DNA of 64,000 bases from Streptomyces sp. CCM_MD2014 (GTDB taxonomy: Bacteria > Actinomycetota > Actinomycetes > Streptomycetales > Streptomycetaceae), in contig NZ_CP009754.1 in the NCBI RefSeq assembly GCF_000772045.1, positions 620,001 to 684,000 on the forward strand. The letters are read 5' to 3'. The position numbers were made by a program, and so were the translations under genes. Within the stretch, counting starts at the first letter, position 1; each line of letters begins with the position of its first letter. This document shows positions 1-8,838 of this stretch, piece by piece. Below the pieces are notes generated by a model. The model was not told the DNA's origin and searched no databases. It was given only the letters and a program-made list of their open reading frames with translations.

Positions 1-98
1 GACTCGTCGGTGTCGAGCCACTTGTCCAGTTCGGCCGGTGTCATGTTCACCAGCTCGTGGAACGCGTCCCGGGTCTCGTCCTGCTCGTCGCCGTCCAT
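1..98 (-). CDS. DUF3140-like protein, N-terminal fragment
   Basis: Only the first 32 codons lie in the window; the gene runs off the left edge. It begins at the ATG complementary to 96-98 and reads MDGDEQDETRDAFHELVNMT, followed by PAELDKWLDTDE, which resembles the start of the short actinobacterial DUF3140 family (FHELVNMTPAEL core). The family has no established function. It lies 16 nt downstream of the DUF2945 gene on the same strand, a pairing consistent with a small two-gene unit. Confidence 0.7.
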   Translation of the reverse strand, partial: MDGDEQDETRDAFHELVNMTPAELDKWLDTDE

Positions 99-114
99 GT
101 CGCCTCGCCTCCTG

Positions 115-342
115 TCACTTCTTCTTCAGCGCGGACGGCTTGTGCACCGCCGACCTGCCCGACTTCTCGCTGCGGACCTGGTACTGCGGGTCGTCGGGAG
201 AGGCGTCCACGGTGCGGCCCGCCGCCTCGGTGCGCTCGGTGATCTTCTTCTCCACCTCGCCCCCGGTGCGCGAGCCGTGACTGCTCCAGGTGACCTTGTC
301 GCCCTTCTTCAGGCGCTCGCCGTCGTCGCGGTTCTTCGCCAT
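115..342 (-). CDS. DUF2945 (hypervirulence-associated TUDOR-like) small protein
   Basis: A 75-residue, lysine- and glutamate-rich protein. It reads MAKNRDDGERLKKGDKVTW, then a GGEVEKKIT strand and a DDPQYQVRSEKSG segment, ending in LKKK. This KGDKVxW...S..G.......YxVxSEKSG pattern is the DUF2945 family, a small TUDOR-like beta barrel of unknown role. The ATG at 342 is chosen over longer in-frame starts because GAAGGAG lies 7 nt upstream. The DUF3140 gene follows 16 nt downstream, so the two are probably co-transcribed. Confidence 0.85.
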   Translation of the reverse strand: MAKNRDDGERLKKGDKVTWSSHGSRTGGEVEKKITERTEAAGRTVDASPDDPQYQVRSEKSGRSAVHKPSALKKK

Positions 343-523
343 CGCGGTACTCCTTCGCCTGCGATCCCCCTCGCGCTTCCTGGACGGCCTGGGTTCCCCG
401 CCGAGGGGGCCCCACTCGGGCCGGGACCGATTCGGCGCCGAACTATCCTGGTCGCGGCCCCGGCGCCGCCGTCCCGGCCCGCCGCCGTCGTCCTCGCACC
501 GCCGTCGTTCCAGGAGCAGCCCG

Positions 524-1327
524 TTGAACACCAGCACAGCGACCCCGGACAGCTACTACGAGCGGATCGACGAGCACCGCTACAAGCCCACGCCGCACGC
601 GGGCGGCGCGTGGAGCGCGGACGAACAGCACTTCAGCCCGCTCGGGGGTCTGATCGTCCACGCCGTGGACCGCCATCTCGCGGACCGTCCCGGTGCGGCG
701 GACATGTCGTTGAGCCGGATCAGCTTCGACATCCTGGGCCGCCCGGCGCTGGACGAGTGCGAGATACGGGTGGAGACGGTACGTCCGGGGCGCACCATCG
801 AGCTGGTCGAGGCGACGGTGCTCATAGCCGGCCGCTCCGTGGCGCGGGCCAGGGCGTGGCTGCTGGCGGACGGGGACACGAGTGCCGTCGCCGGTGGCGG
901 TGCCGACCGGCTCGCCGCGCCGGACACGCTCCCCCGCTGGCCGATGGAGACCGAGTGGCCCGGCGGCTACATCGCCTCCCTGGACGTACGCCCGCTCGCA
1001 CCGCCCTCCCCCGGCCGCACCACCGCCTGGATCTCCACCGGCCTCGACCTGGTCGCCGGGGAGAGCGCGAGCCCTCTGGCCTCGTACGTGGCACTGGTCG
1101 ACACGGCCAACGGCATCGCGGTGCGGCAGTCGCCGCGGGAGTGGATGTTCCCGAACGTCGATCTGACCCTGCACCTGCACCGCGCGCCGCGGGGCCGCTG
1201 GACCGGACTGGACACCACCGTCGTCTTCGGTCCCACCGGTCAGGGCGTCACCAGCACCGTGCTGCACGACGTGGACGGCCCCGTCGGCCACGCCCAGCAG
1301 CTGCTCACCGTCCGTCCGCAGCCCTGA
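524..1327 (+). CDS. Thioesterase-superfamily (acyl-CoA thioesterase-like) protein
   Basis: A 267-residue protein with two hot-dog-like halves. The N-terminal half has PHAGGAWSADEQHFSPLGGL and SLSRISFDILGRP; the C-terminal half has TGLDTTVVFGPTGQGVTSTV followed by an LHDVDGPVGHAQQLLTVRP end, which is usual for the TesB-like/4HBT_3 thioesterase family of actinobacteria. It probably hydrolyses or binds an acyl-CoA in the cytoplasm; the substrate cannot be read. The TTG start at 524 is preferred because AGGAG at 512-516 sits 7 nt before it; the frame is open further upstream but without a ribosome site. It is convergent with the dehydrogenase at 1407. Confidence 0.75.
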   Translation: MNTSTATPDSYYERIDEHRYKPTPHAGGAWSADEQHFSPLGGLIVHAVDRHLADRPGAADMSLSRISFDILGRPALDECEIRVETVRPGRTIELVEATVLIAGRSVARARAWLLADGDTSAVAGGGADRLAAPDTLPRWPMETEWPGGYIASLDVRPLAPPSPGRTTAWISTGLDLVAGESASPLASYVALVDTANGIAVRQSPREWMFPNVDLTLHLHRAPRGRWTGLDTTVVFGPTGQGVTSTVLHDVDGPVGHAQQLLTVRPQP

Positions 1328-1406
1328 GCGGCCCGGGCCCGGCGCGACGCCTCGGCCCTGCCCCGGTCCGGCGGGCGTATCGGCGTCCGGCCCGCCGGAA
1401 AGACGA

Positions 1407-2408
1407 TCAGGACGGCGTGAGCACCAGCCGGCCCCGCACCCGACCGGCCTCCAGTCTGTGGTGGGCCTCGGCCGTCCGCGACAGCGGCAGGCGGTCGGCT
1501 ATGCGCGGGCGCCACTGGGTGCCGGTGAGGACGTCCACGACCCCCCGTGCCGCCTCGGCGAGGTCGGCGGTCGTGGCGTTGCTGATGGCGAAGCCCACGA
1601 TGCTCGCGTCGCGGGTGTAGAGCCGGCTCACCGGCAGTGCGGCGGGCCCGGCGCCCAGTCCCACCATGGCGACCAGGCGCCCACCCCGGGCCAGCGACTC
1701 CACGGCGTCGGCGAGCACCCCGCGCCCGGACGTGTCCAGATGCACGTCGTAGCCGTCGGGGGCGGCTGCGCGCACGCGGTCGCCGAGGTCGGGCGCCTGG
1801 TGGTCGAGGACCTCGGCGGCGCCCAGCTCGCGCACCGCCTCGGCGTCCCGCGCACGCGCCGTGGCGACCACGCGGGCCCCTGCCCGGGCGGCGAGGGAGA
1901 CGGCGGCGCCGCCGACGTTCCCGGCGCCGCCCCCCACGTACACGGTCTCCCCGGCCCGCAGCCGCCCGTGCCGGAACAGGGCGAGCCAGGCGGAGGCGGC
2001 CGGGTGGGCGGCCGCCACCAGGTGTTCCTCGTCGACGCCGGACGGCGCCGGGTAGAGGCGTTCGGCGGCGACCGTCGCGTACTGGGCGAAGGAGCCCTGC
2101 CGACCTCCGTGGCCCAGGCTGTTGCACCACACCCGCTGTCCGACCGTGCGGCCCGCGGCACCGGGCCCGGTCGCGACGACCTCGCCCACCAGGTCGCGGC
2201 CGACGACGAACGGCGTGGGCAGCGGTGTGGCGTACGCGCCGGACCGTACGAAGGTGTCCACGGGATCGGCGGCGACGGCCGACACCCGCACCAGTACGTC
2301 CGTGGGCCCGACCGGCGGTACGGGCAGTTCCCCGTACCGGATGGCGTCGGCGGGTCCGACGGCGTCGATGTACGCCGCCCGCATCCTGTCCGGAACCGTG
2401 CCGTTCAT
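1407..2408 (-). CDS. Zinc-free quinone oxidoreductase / NADPH-dependent MDR dehydrogenase
   Basis: A 333-residue medium-chain dehydrogenase. A GroES-like N-terminal domain (MRAAYIDAVGPADAIRYGEL, then VVGRDLVGEVVATGPGA) is followed by a Rossmann domain with a glycine motif in VYVGGGAGNVGGAAVSLAAR (about residue 145) and AVRELGAAEVLDHQAPD. The cysteine ligands of a structural zinc are absent, so it fits the quinone reductase/enoyl reductase branch that uses NADPH. The substrate is unknown. A GAGG sequence lies 4 nt before the start. It stands alone, transcribed towards the thioesterase gene. Confidence 0.85.
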   Translation of the reverse strand: MNGTVPDRMRAAYIDAVGPADAIRYGELPVPPVGPTDVLVRVSAVAADPVDTFVRSGAYATPLPTPFVVGRDLVGEVVATGPGAAGRTVGQRVWCNSLGHGGRQGSFAQYATVAAERLYPAPSGVDEEHLVAAAHPAASAWLALFRHGRLRAGETVYVGGGAGNVGGAAVSLAARAGARVVATARARDAEAVRELGAAEVLDHQAPDLGDRVRAAAPDGYDVHLDTSGRGVLADAVESLARGGRLVAMVGLGAGPAALPVSRLYTRDASIVGFAISNATTADLAEAARGVVDVLTGTQWRPRIADRLPLSRTAEAHHRLEAGRVRGRLVLTPS

Positions 2409-2555
2409 GACCTCATGCTACGAACCGCCCGGTGGTGACGCAGCGGAGCGCCGAGCGCCCCCTGGGGGGCGTCGTTTGGATCTTGCCGGGGGGCGGGGTC
2501 TGGCACGCACATCTGCGGCGTTGCCTTGAGTCGGCCTGATCCGAACGACACCCCC

Positions 2556-4250
2556 CTAGCGGTGGAAGACCTCCAGTTCGGCGATCGACGTGAACGTCTG
2601 GGTGCCTCCGCTGCCTCCGACGACGCGCACGCCGTCGCCGCTGGTGGTGGCGAAGTCGAAGAGGTACGTGCGGTGGGTGCCGGCGGCCGACGAGGTCGGG
2701 TAGGCGGGTGTGACGCGCTGGGCCTCGACGTCGCGCCAGACGCCGTCGCGGCGGACCTGGATCCTGGGCGCGCTGCTGAACCAGCCGCCGTCGCCGAACA
2801 TCGTGCCGGTCGTGTACGCCACCTGGTTGACGTGGTACTGGCGCGGCCAGGTGTAGCCCCACCAGCTCGTCGCCTTGCGTTCGTCGTTCCAGTCGTCCTC
2901 GTTCTGGGCCTTGTTGCCGTCGTTGTAGACCGCGGTGCCGAAGTGCGTGGCGCGCTCGACCGGGACGGTGCCGGGTTCGCGCGCGAGGTTGCGCGCGCCG
3001 TCGGGTGCGTTGCCGGGCGTGGTGGGCTCGTACGGGGTGAGGGACATCCTGCGCAGCGAGTACGTGTAGGCCCAGAAGTCCCCGCCCGGGTAACCGCCGC
3101 CGCAGGGGCAGACGTTGGACTGGAGCCACATCGACCGGCCGTCGGCGCTGATGTACTTGGACGGGATGGTGGTCGCGTAGCCGCCGTGCTTGGTGTGGGT
3201 CCAGGGGTAGCCGCCGAAGTCCTTGGGGGTGAAGCGCTTCCACGGGCCCCAGGGGCTGGCCGCCTCGTAGAACTCGAAGGTGTACTCCGTCCACGAGGTG
3301 TAGATGTAGCGGTTCAGCGGCTTGTTGTAGACGACTCCGCCCTGGCTGATCACGCTGAGGTCCCTGACCCGGCCGGGAGTGCCCACGTTCTGGTAGACGC
3401 GGCGGTCGTCGTGCAGGACCGCGACCCGCTGGTCGATGTCGGGCGTCCAGCGCGGGGTGCCGCCGCCGTCACCGGCGTAGAACTGCCAGGTGGACCTGTC
3501 CTGGACGGAGTCGGCGGGCACCCGGGCCAGGTAGAGGTCGGTCGGGTCCGGGTCGGGGTCGAAGGTGTCGCGCCAGTTGTGGTCGAGGCCGTAGGCGTAG
3601 ACGTATCCGTCCGGGCTGTTCGCGTTGTCCCTGCCGTAGTCGAGGAACATGACGGTGGTGAACTTCTCGTCCGAGAACATCGGCGTCGTCTTGTCCGACG
3701 TCCATGTCGCGCCCTTGTCGGTGGACTTGACGACGGTGGCGCTGGGCGCGTTGTCGAGCGTGCCGCGTTTGAGGTCCTGGACGGCGAGGTACAGGTCGCC
3801 GTTCACGCAGGCCATGCCGGTGGGTTTGCGGTAGTACTGCTGCGGGTCGCCCCAGATCCGGCCGACCCGGTCGCCGGCCGCGCGCTGGGTGCCGGTCAGG
3901 TTGCCGGGCATGCCGCTGACCCGGGCCACGCCGATGTCCTGCCAGGTGTCGCCGAATCCGACGCCGTCGCCGTACGCGGCGTACACGTTGTCGTCGTCCG
4001 ACCAGCACGACGGCCACAGGTCGCCGTGCTCCTTGTTGTCGCCGACGGCGGGGGCTCCGACGGTGGCCCCGGGGTCGATCTGGACCGTGGAGAAGTAGGT
4101 GCTCTCCGGGGCGTTCCCGAGCGTGGAGGTGTCGGCGGCGCGGGCCGACGGGGTTCCGGTGTCGGCCTGGACGGCGGGGATGGTGGACGCCGTGACGGCG
4201 GCCAGCCCGGTCACCAGGGTGATCAGCAGTCTGCGTCTGCGGTGGCGCAC
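2556..4250 (-). CDS. Secreted DUF4185 (GH183-type) protein with C-terminal carbohydrate-binding domain
   Basis: A 564-residue exported protein. Residues 1-30 are a signal peptide (RHRRRRLL, hydrophobic core, AVQA). The body (about 70-400) is a beta-propeller-like DUF4185 domain with WPSCWSDDDNVYAAYGDGVG and WTEYTFEFYEAASPWGPW. From about residue 420 comes a discoidin/CBM32-like jelly roll (RNLAREPG...TSIAELEVFHR), likely for polysaccharide binding. DUF4185 contains the endo-D-arabinofuranosidases of CAZy family GH183, so endo-cleavage of D-arabinan outside the cell is the best guess. GTG start with GAGGAG 5 nt upstream. It lies last in the kinase-isomerase-DUF4185 gene row, 34 nt after the other DUF4185 gene. 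Confidence 0.82.
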   Translation of the reverse strand: MRHRRRRLLITLVTGLAAVTASTIPAVQADTGTPSARAADTSTLGNAPESTYFSTVQIDPGATVGAPAVGDNKEHGDLWPSCWSDDDNVYAAYGDGVGFGDTWQDIGVARVSGMPGNLTGTQRAAGDRVGRIWGDPQQYYRKPTGMACVNGDLYLAVQDLKRGTLDNAPSATVVKSTDKGATWTSDKTTPMFSDEKFTTVMFLDYGRDNANSPDGYVYAYGLDHNWRDTFDPDPDPTDLYLARVPADSVQDRSTWQFYAGDGGGTPRWTPDIDQRVAVLHDDRRVYQNVGTPGRVRDLSVISQGGVVYNKPLNRYIYTSWTEYTFEFYEAASPWGPWKRFTPKDFGGYPWTHTKHGGYATTIPSKYISADGRSMWLQSNVCPCGGGYPGGDFWAYTYSLRRMSLTPYEPTTPGNAPDGARNLAREPGTVPVERATHFGTAVYNDGNKAQNEDDWNDERKATSWWGYTWPRQYHVNQVAYTTGTMFGDGGWFSSAPRIQVRRDGVWRDVEAQRVTPAYPTSSAAGTHRTYLFDFATTSGDGVRVVGGSGGTQTFTSIAELEVFHR

Positions 4251-4284
4251 GAGTACTCCTCGGTGGGTCGGACGGGGAACGTAC

Positions 4285-5412
4285 TCAGACCGCGAGGCCG
4301 TTGATCCGGTACTGCATGACCCGGTAGTTCCGGGCGTCGTACCACTGGCTCACGGTGATGTCGAAGTCGCTGAAGGTCGATCCGGGGACGATGAAGCCGC
4401 CGTAGGGGCTGGCGACCGCGTTGCCCGTCTCGTGGCCCGGGGTGGTCGGGACGATGACGGTCTGTTCCGGGGTGGTGAACAGGTTGCTGGTCGGGAGCGC
4501 GAAGATCTGGGCGCGCATCGACAGGGGCTCCATGTTCAGCCAGGTCAGGGCGTACCGTCCGCCCATCGCGCGGAAGCAGATCTCGCCCCAGCGGCGGCGG
4601 GCCGTGATCGTGGTCGGATAATTGCCCCACGCCCAGGCGCCGTTCGCGTAACCCCACGGCTGGTAGGCCGCCGGGTCGCCCACCCGGTCCTGGCGGACGC
4701 GGTGCAGCAGGAGGTCGGAGGCCACGTCCCGGTTGAACACCGTGGACAGGACATAGCAGTAGCCGTCGTCGGCGACCGCGTAGGTCTTCTGCTGGAACTG
4801 GCCGCCGTACTGGTCGCCCGGCCACTGGCACAGGTACTGCCAGGTCTGGCCGTTGTCCGTCGAGCGCCAGAAGTCGGAGTGGTGAGTGCGGTACAGGACA
4901 CCCCGCATCAGGTGCATGTACATCGTGCCGCCGACGGTGAAGACGTCCGACGGTATGGCGGTGGTGTTGTTCTCGTGGCCCTCCGGGACCAGCCCGACGG
5001 CGTGCGCGCCGCCCACGCTGTCGTCGACGACGAGGGCGTCGAGGTCGGGGTGCCGGGCGCGCAGGCCCACCGGGGCCCGCCAGTCGCCGTCGCCCACGCC
5101 GGCGCCGTCGAAGGTGTCGCCGCAGACGAAGAGCATGGTGCCGTCGGGACAGCGGACCGGTATGCCGAGGTCGGTCCAGGCCGCGCCGAACGGGCCCGTC
5201 TCGTCGGGGCCCGTGAGGTTGCGGATCTTCCTGCCGGTGACGGCGACGGTGCTCGCCGGTGCCGCGCTCGCGGTCGCGGTCGCCGCGCCGATGGTGAGCC
5301 CGGCCGCCGTCAGGCCGAGGCCCGTGCGGAGCAGGAGGCGCCGGCTCGGCCCGCCGGTCGCCGGCGGTTCACCGGCCTGCCCTGAATGTTGTGAACCTGT
5401 CATTTGTACCAT
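4285..5412 (-). CDS. Tat-exported DUF4185 (GH183-type) glycosidase candidate
   Basis: A 375-residue single-domain protein. A twin-arginine signal (SRRLLLRTGLGLTAAG, residues about 23-38, ending ASAAP) indicates folded export by Tat. The mature part is DUF4185: TMLFVCGDTFDGAGVGDGDW, LYRTHHSDFWRSTDNGQTW, ARRRWGEICFRAMGGRYALT. The second DUF4185 gene follows directly and the sugar isomerase precedes it. GH183 members in this family are endo-D-arabinanases; activity here is inferred from family and context. The first ATG (5412) is chosen because GAGGAG lies 6 nt upstream; an ATG three codons later has none. Confidence 0.82.
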   Translation of the reverse strand: MVQMTGSQHSGQAGEPPATGGPSRRLLLRTGLGLTAAGLTIGAATATASAAPASTVAVTGRKIRNLTGPDETGPFGAAWTDLGIPVRCPDGTMLFVCGDTFDGAGVGDGDWRAPVGLRARHPDLDALVVDDSVGGAHAVGLVPEGHENNTTAIPSDVFTVGGTMYMHLMRGVLYRTHHSDFWRSTDNGQTWQYLCQWPGDQYGGQFQQKTYAVADDGYCYVLSTVFNRDVASDLLLHRVRQDRVGDPAAYQPWGYANGAWAWGNYPTTITARRRWGEICFRAMGGRYALTWLNMEPLSMRAQIFALPTSNLFTTPEQTVIVPTTPGHETGNAVASPYGGFIVPGSTFSDFDITVSQWYDARNYRVMQYRINGLAV

Positions 5413-5438
5413 GCGGAACTCCTCGGATTCGTGGGGGT

Positions 5439-5468
5439 GTTCCGCCCGTCGCAGGCAACGGGCGGAAC
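5439..5468 (-). terminator. Intercistronic hairpin after the isomerase gene
   Basis: A perfect 11-bp stem, GTTCCGCCCGT at 5439-5449 pairing with 5458-5468, closes an 8-nt loop. It lies in the 84-nt gap between the isomerase stop and the DUF4185 start. No U-tract follows, as is common in Streptomyces. It could partly terminate transcription or stabilise the upstream message, setting a lower level for the secreted enzymes. It ends about 20 nt before the GAGGAG ribosome site. Confidence 0.5.
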
Positions 5469-5485
5469 GCCGGGAGCGGTCGGTA

Positions 5486-5507
5486 CTACAGCGCCACTAC
5501 AGCGCCA
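5486..5507. repeat. 11-bp tandem duplication spanning the isomerase stop codon
   Basis: CTACAGCGCCA occurs twice without spacing (5486-5496 and 5497-5507). The copy at 5497-5507 encodes the last codons and TAG stop of the isomerase; the other copy lies just downstream. It looks like a slippage duplication of the gene end. Confidence 0.8.
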
Positions 5508-7131
5508 CGTCCCCGCACAGGTGCACCTCGACGCCCAGTTCGGCGAAGAGGGCGGCTTTGGCGCGCAGCGCCTGGTCGGCGGTGGCCGCGTCGGGCGCGT
5601 AGGCGACGTTGAGGTGGTTGGCGCGGTGGCGGGCCATGAACTGGTCGCGGGTGACGCCGTGCAGGACCGCGTGCATGATCGGCCACTGCGGGTTGGTGGC
5701 GTCCAGCCGGCGCCGCGTCTCCTCCTCGGGCAGCTCGACGGCGGTCGCGCGGCCGAGGTCGACGTGGAGGCGGCCGTCCATGAGGAAGACCCGCGACCAG
5801 ACGATCTCGCCGGGCTTGGAGACACCGCTGAGGGTGCCGCCGCCGAGCGGGAAGAACATCGGCGGCTGCCGCATGCTGTAGGACTTGTCGTAGCCGCCGT
5901 GGTGGGAGGCCGGGACGGAGCCGGAGATCTCGAAGACCCAGACGAACCGGCCGTCGTACTCCTCGCCCCAGCGGATGTCGTGCAGCGTGGTGGCCGGGTC
6001 GAGGCCCATCGCCGTCCAGATGCGGTTGGTGACCAGGGAGTCGACGGCGACGCCCTCGTCGACCTCGTTGAAGTGCGGCAGCGGCGCTCCGGCGTACAGC
6101 TCGCGGGCGCCGTCGCGGCTGCGCACGGGCGGGCGCTGGACGTTGTTGAGCAGTCCCTCGGCGAGGTCGCTGGCCGGGACCGTGTCCTTGAGGCCCTGCT
6201 GGTACTGGATGCCGACCGCGTCGAGTCCGAAGTCGTCGGAGATGCGCAGCGCGGCGATGTACATCTTGAACTGGCTGAGCAGCTGCGCGTCGGTGAGTTC
6301 GGTGGCCTCGTCCGTGCCGGTGTGGAAGGTCATGCCGGCGTCGTCGAGCCAGGTGCGGACGGCCTGGGCCTCCGCGTCGGAGACCTTGTTCATCTCCGCG
6401 ACCAGGGCGCTCTGCGAGAGGCGCTCCTTGTAGATGCCGAGCGGGTTGAGGAACTCGTCGTCGATGATGGCGTTGTACATGCCCATGCAGCCCTCGTCGA
6501 AGACGCCGATGATCGCCTTCTCCTCGCGCAGCTGCCGGGCGAGGGCCGTGCCGAGTTCGGTCTCGGCGTCCTTCGGCAGCTCGGGCAGCGGCCGGACGTG
6601 GCTGGTGTCGTGGGCGAGGGTGCCCGTCTCCAGCCAGGTGCGCAGGCCCTCGCGCGCCCAGTCGTCGGTGAAGTCGGGGCTCCACAGGACCGAGTAGTCG
6701 ATGCCCGCCTTGGTGAGGCTCCCGGCCAGGCCGAGCAGGCCGACCAGACCCGGGAACTCGCCGCTCCAGTTGGCCACGACCAGGATGGGGCCCCTGTGGT
6801 CGCGCAGCCCGGCGAGGACGTGGTGGCTGTACTGCCACACCGCCTCGACGACGATCAGCGGGGCGTCCTTGGGCAGGTTCCTGAAGACCTCGATGCCGGC
6901 GCGCTGGCTGTCGATGAACCCGTGTCCCTTGGCCTCGTCGACGGGGTGTCCGCGGCGCACCTGCCGGCCGAGGGCGGTGACGGCCGCCGCGAGGTCCTTC
7001 TCCAGTTTCTCCTGGGTGGGCCAGCAGGTGGTGTTGGCGGCGGGGCGGAGATCGCCGCTGGCCACGGTGTAGACGGTGGCCGGCTCGGCGGCCGGCGGCT
7101 GGTGGAGTACGGGCAGGGTGTACGCGGTCAT
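5497..7131 (-). CDS. L-fucose/D-arabinose isomerase-like sugar isomerase
   Basis: A 544-residue cytoplasmic protein of the L-fucose/L-arabinose isomerase superfamily. Visible family features are VVANWSGEFPGLVG (about 118-131), FDEGCMGMYN (211-220, E213 a likely Mn2+ ligand), FGLDAVGIQYQQGLKD (301-316), and RANHLNVAY near the C-terminus with a likely third metal-binding His. Enzymes of this family interconvert aldoses and ketoses; L-fucose isomerases also act on D-arabinose, giving D-ribulose. It sits 105 nt after the FGGY kinase gene and before two DUF4185 genes, with no aldolase nearby, so D-arabinose is the more economical substrate than L-fucose. This is inference. Confidence 0.82.
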   Translation of the reverse strand: MTAYTLPVLHQPPAAEPATVYTVASGDLRPAANTTCWPTQEKLEKDLAAAVTALGRQVRRGHPVDEAKGHGFIDSQRAGIEVFRNLPKDAPLIVVEAVWQYSHHVLAGLRDHRGPILVVANWSGEFPGLVGLLGLAGSLTKAGIDYSVLWSPDFTDDWAREGLRTWLETGTLAHDTSHVRPLPELPKDAETELGTALARQLREEKAIIGVFDEGCMGMYNAIIDDEFLNPLGIYKERLSQSALVAEMNKVSDAEAQAVRTWLDDAGMTFHTGTDEATELTDAQLLSQFKMYIAALRISDDFGLDAVGIQYQQGLKDTVPASDLAEGLLNNVQRPPVRSRDGARELYAGAPLPHFNEVDEGVAVDSLVTNRIWTAMGLDPATTLHDIRWGEEYDGRFVWVFEISGSVPASHHGGYDKSYSMRQPPMFFPLGGGTLSGVSKPGEIVWSRVFLMDGRLHVDLGRATAVELPEEETRRRLDATNPQWPIMHAVLHGVTRDQFMARHRANHLNVAYAPDAATADQALRAKAALFAELGVEVHLCGDVAL

Positions 7132-7236
7132 GCGGTCTCCGTAGGTTGTGCGTCCGGCCGGTGGGGCCGGCGGGGTCGAGCGGGTCCTGCGCGGCGGTCC
7201 CCGGGCGGTCGGTCGGTGGCCCGGGCGGGCCGTCGG

Positions 7237-8715
7237 TCAGCGTTCCTGATACGTCGCCAGGGTGTGGACGATCTCCGAGGTGGCCGGGTAGAGGCGCCGG
7301 TAGAGGGCGTAGAGGTCGTCGTAGCGTTCGGTGTGCTCGGGGCGCGGCGTCACCGTTTCGCGCACCGGGTTCCAGACGTCGACGGAGACGTCCTGGACGA
7401 GCCCGGCGGCCAGCAGCGCGCCGCCGTAGCTCGCGCCGATGGTGGTGGTGCGCAGCTCCTGCGGGCGGCCGGTGATGTCGGAGACGATCTGCGTCCACAG
7501 GTCGCCCCGCGTGCCGCCGCCGACGGCGACCACCCGGCGGATGTCGCCCCCGGCCGCCTCGATCACCTCGATGTTGTGCCGGACGCCGAAGCCGGTCGCC
7601 TCCAGGGCCGCCCGGTAGAGGTCGCCGCGGGTGTGGGACAGCGTGAGGCCGGCGACCACGCCGCGGGCGTCCGGGTCCATGACCGGGGTGCGTTCGCCGG
7701 AGAAGTACGGCAGCATCAGCAGGCCGTTGGCGCCGGGCCCCGACTCGGCGGCCAGGCGAGTCAGGCCGGCGTGGTCCTCGTCGGCGAACAGGTCCCGGAG
7801 CCAGTTGGTGACCGCCCCGGAGGTGGCCATGCCGCCGGCCAGGTTGCGGGTGCCGGGCAGGGCGCCGACCGTGCCCCACAGGGACTCGCTCGTGAGGGGC
7901 TCGGGGACGGTGTGGACGAGGAACATGGTGGTGCCGTACATCAGCATCAGGTCACCGGTGCCCTGGGCGCCCACGCTCAGCGCCTCCGCCCAGGCGTCGA
8001 TCGTGCCGGTGGTCACCGGGATGCCGGCGGGCAGGCCGGTCTCCCGGGCGGCGTCCGCCGTGACGGTGCCGGCCGCCTCCCCGGACCAGCGCAGCGGCGG
8101 CAGGTCGATGCCGGGGGCGATTTCGGCGGCCCAGGGGGCGTACCACTGGCGGGCGTGGGTGTCGTAGAGCGGCGTGCACTGGCTGGCCGAGTGGTGGTCC
8201 AGGACGTAGGTGCCGGTGAGCCCGCGGACCAGCCAGGAGCTGGGCATGTAGAGGCGTCGGGCGCTGGCGTAGTGCCCGGGTTCCTCGTCGGCGATCCAGG
8301 CGATCTTGGGTCCGGCCGCCTGGGTGGTGAGGGCGGAACCGCCCCGGCGGATGATCTCCTTCGCGCCGAGCCGGGCCTCGATGCGCTCGATCTGGCGGAC
8401 CGAGCGGGTGTCCACCCCGTAGAGGATCGCGGGGCGCAGCGGTGTGTCGTGCTCGTCGGTGAGCAGGACGCACGGTCCCATTCCGCTGACGCCGACGGCG
8501 GTGACGGTGACGTCGCCGGGGGCGGTCAGTTCGCGGGCGATCCCCGTGAACTCGTCCCACCAGACGGCGGCGTCCATCTCGAAGCGGCCGGGGCCCGGCC
8601 TGGCGGGGGTGTGCTCCCGTACGGCCGAGCGGATCAGGGTGCCGTCGGGACCGACGAGTACGCCCTTGCTGCTCGAGGTGCCGATGTCCACACCGATGAC
8701 TGCGTTGCGAGGCAT
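7237..8715 (-). CDS. FGGY-family carbohydrate kinase (D-ribulokinase candidate)
   Basis: A 492-residue sugar kinase. The start at 8715 (MPRNAVIGVDIGTSSSKGVL) places the phosphate-binding DIGTSSSKG at residues 9-17. Other family blocks are VSGMGPCVLLTDEHDTPLRP, TRSVRQIERIEARLG, LPYFSGERTPVMDPDARG and the adenosine-region VVAVGGGTRGDLWTQIVSDI. Members phosphorylate ketoses or polyols with ATP. Beside the isomerase, the expected step is D-ribulose to D-ribulose-5-phosphate, feeding the pentose phosphate pathway; xylulose or fuculose kinase activity cannot be excluded by eye. First gene of the leftward operon, with a LacI-type operator 16 nt before its start. Confidence 0.85.
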   Translation of the reverse strand: MPRNAVIGVDIGTSSSKGVLVGPDGTLIRSAVREHTPARPGPGRFEMDAAVWWDEFTGIARELTAPGDVTVTAVGVSGMGPCVLLTDEHDTPLRPAILYGVDTRSVRQIERIEARLGAKEIIRRGGSALTTQAAGPKIAWIADEEPGHYASARRLYMPSSWLVRGLTGTYVLDHHSASQCTPLYDTHARQWYAPWAAEIAPGIDLPPLRWSGEAAGTVTADAARETGLPAGIPVTTGTIDAWAEALSVGAQGTGDLMLMYGTTMFLVHTVPEPLTSESLWGTVGALPGTRNLAGGMATSGAVTNWLRDLFADEDHAGLTRLAAESGPGANGLLMLPYFSGERTPVMDPDARGVVAGLTLSHTRGDLYRAALEATGFGVRHNIEVIEAAGGDIRRVVAVGGGTRGDLWTQIVSDITGRPQELRTTTIGASYGGALLAAGLVQDVSVDVWNPVRETVTPRPEHTERYDDLYALYRRLYPATSEIVHTLATYQER

Positions 8716-8730
8716 GGCGAGCACGCTTGC

Positions 8731-8744
8731 AGAAATCGATTTCA
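8731..8744. promoter_or_regulatory. LacI-type operator upstream of the kinase gene
   Basis: The sequence contains the perfect palindrome GAAATCGATTTC (8732-8743). The same pattern recurs at 8872-8885 and 14511-14524, all next to promoters of this locus. Reading leftward, a TTGACG (complement of 8747-8752) lies just before it, so the palindrome would fall between a -35 and a weak -10, a repressing position. The neighbouring LacI regulator (13448-14491) is the likely binder. Confidence 0.75.
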
Positions 8745-8838
8745 GCGTCAAGAGAGCGCACACATGACGCTACGTGCCTCTAGAAGGCCGGGTCAGGCGG
8801 GGCGCGTGAAGCACAGAGGCGCACGACCGTCTCAGCTC

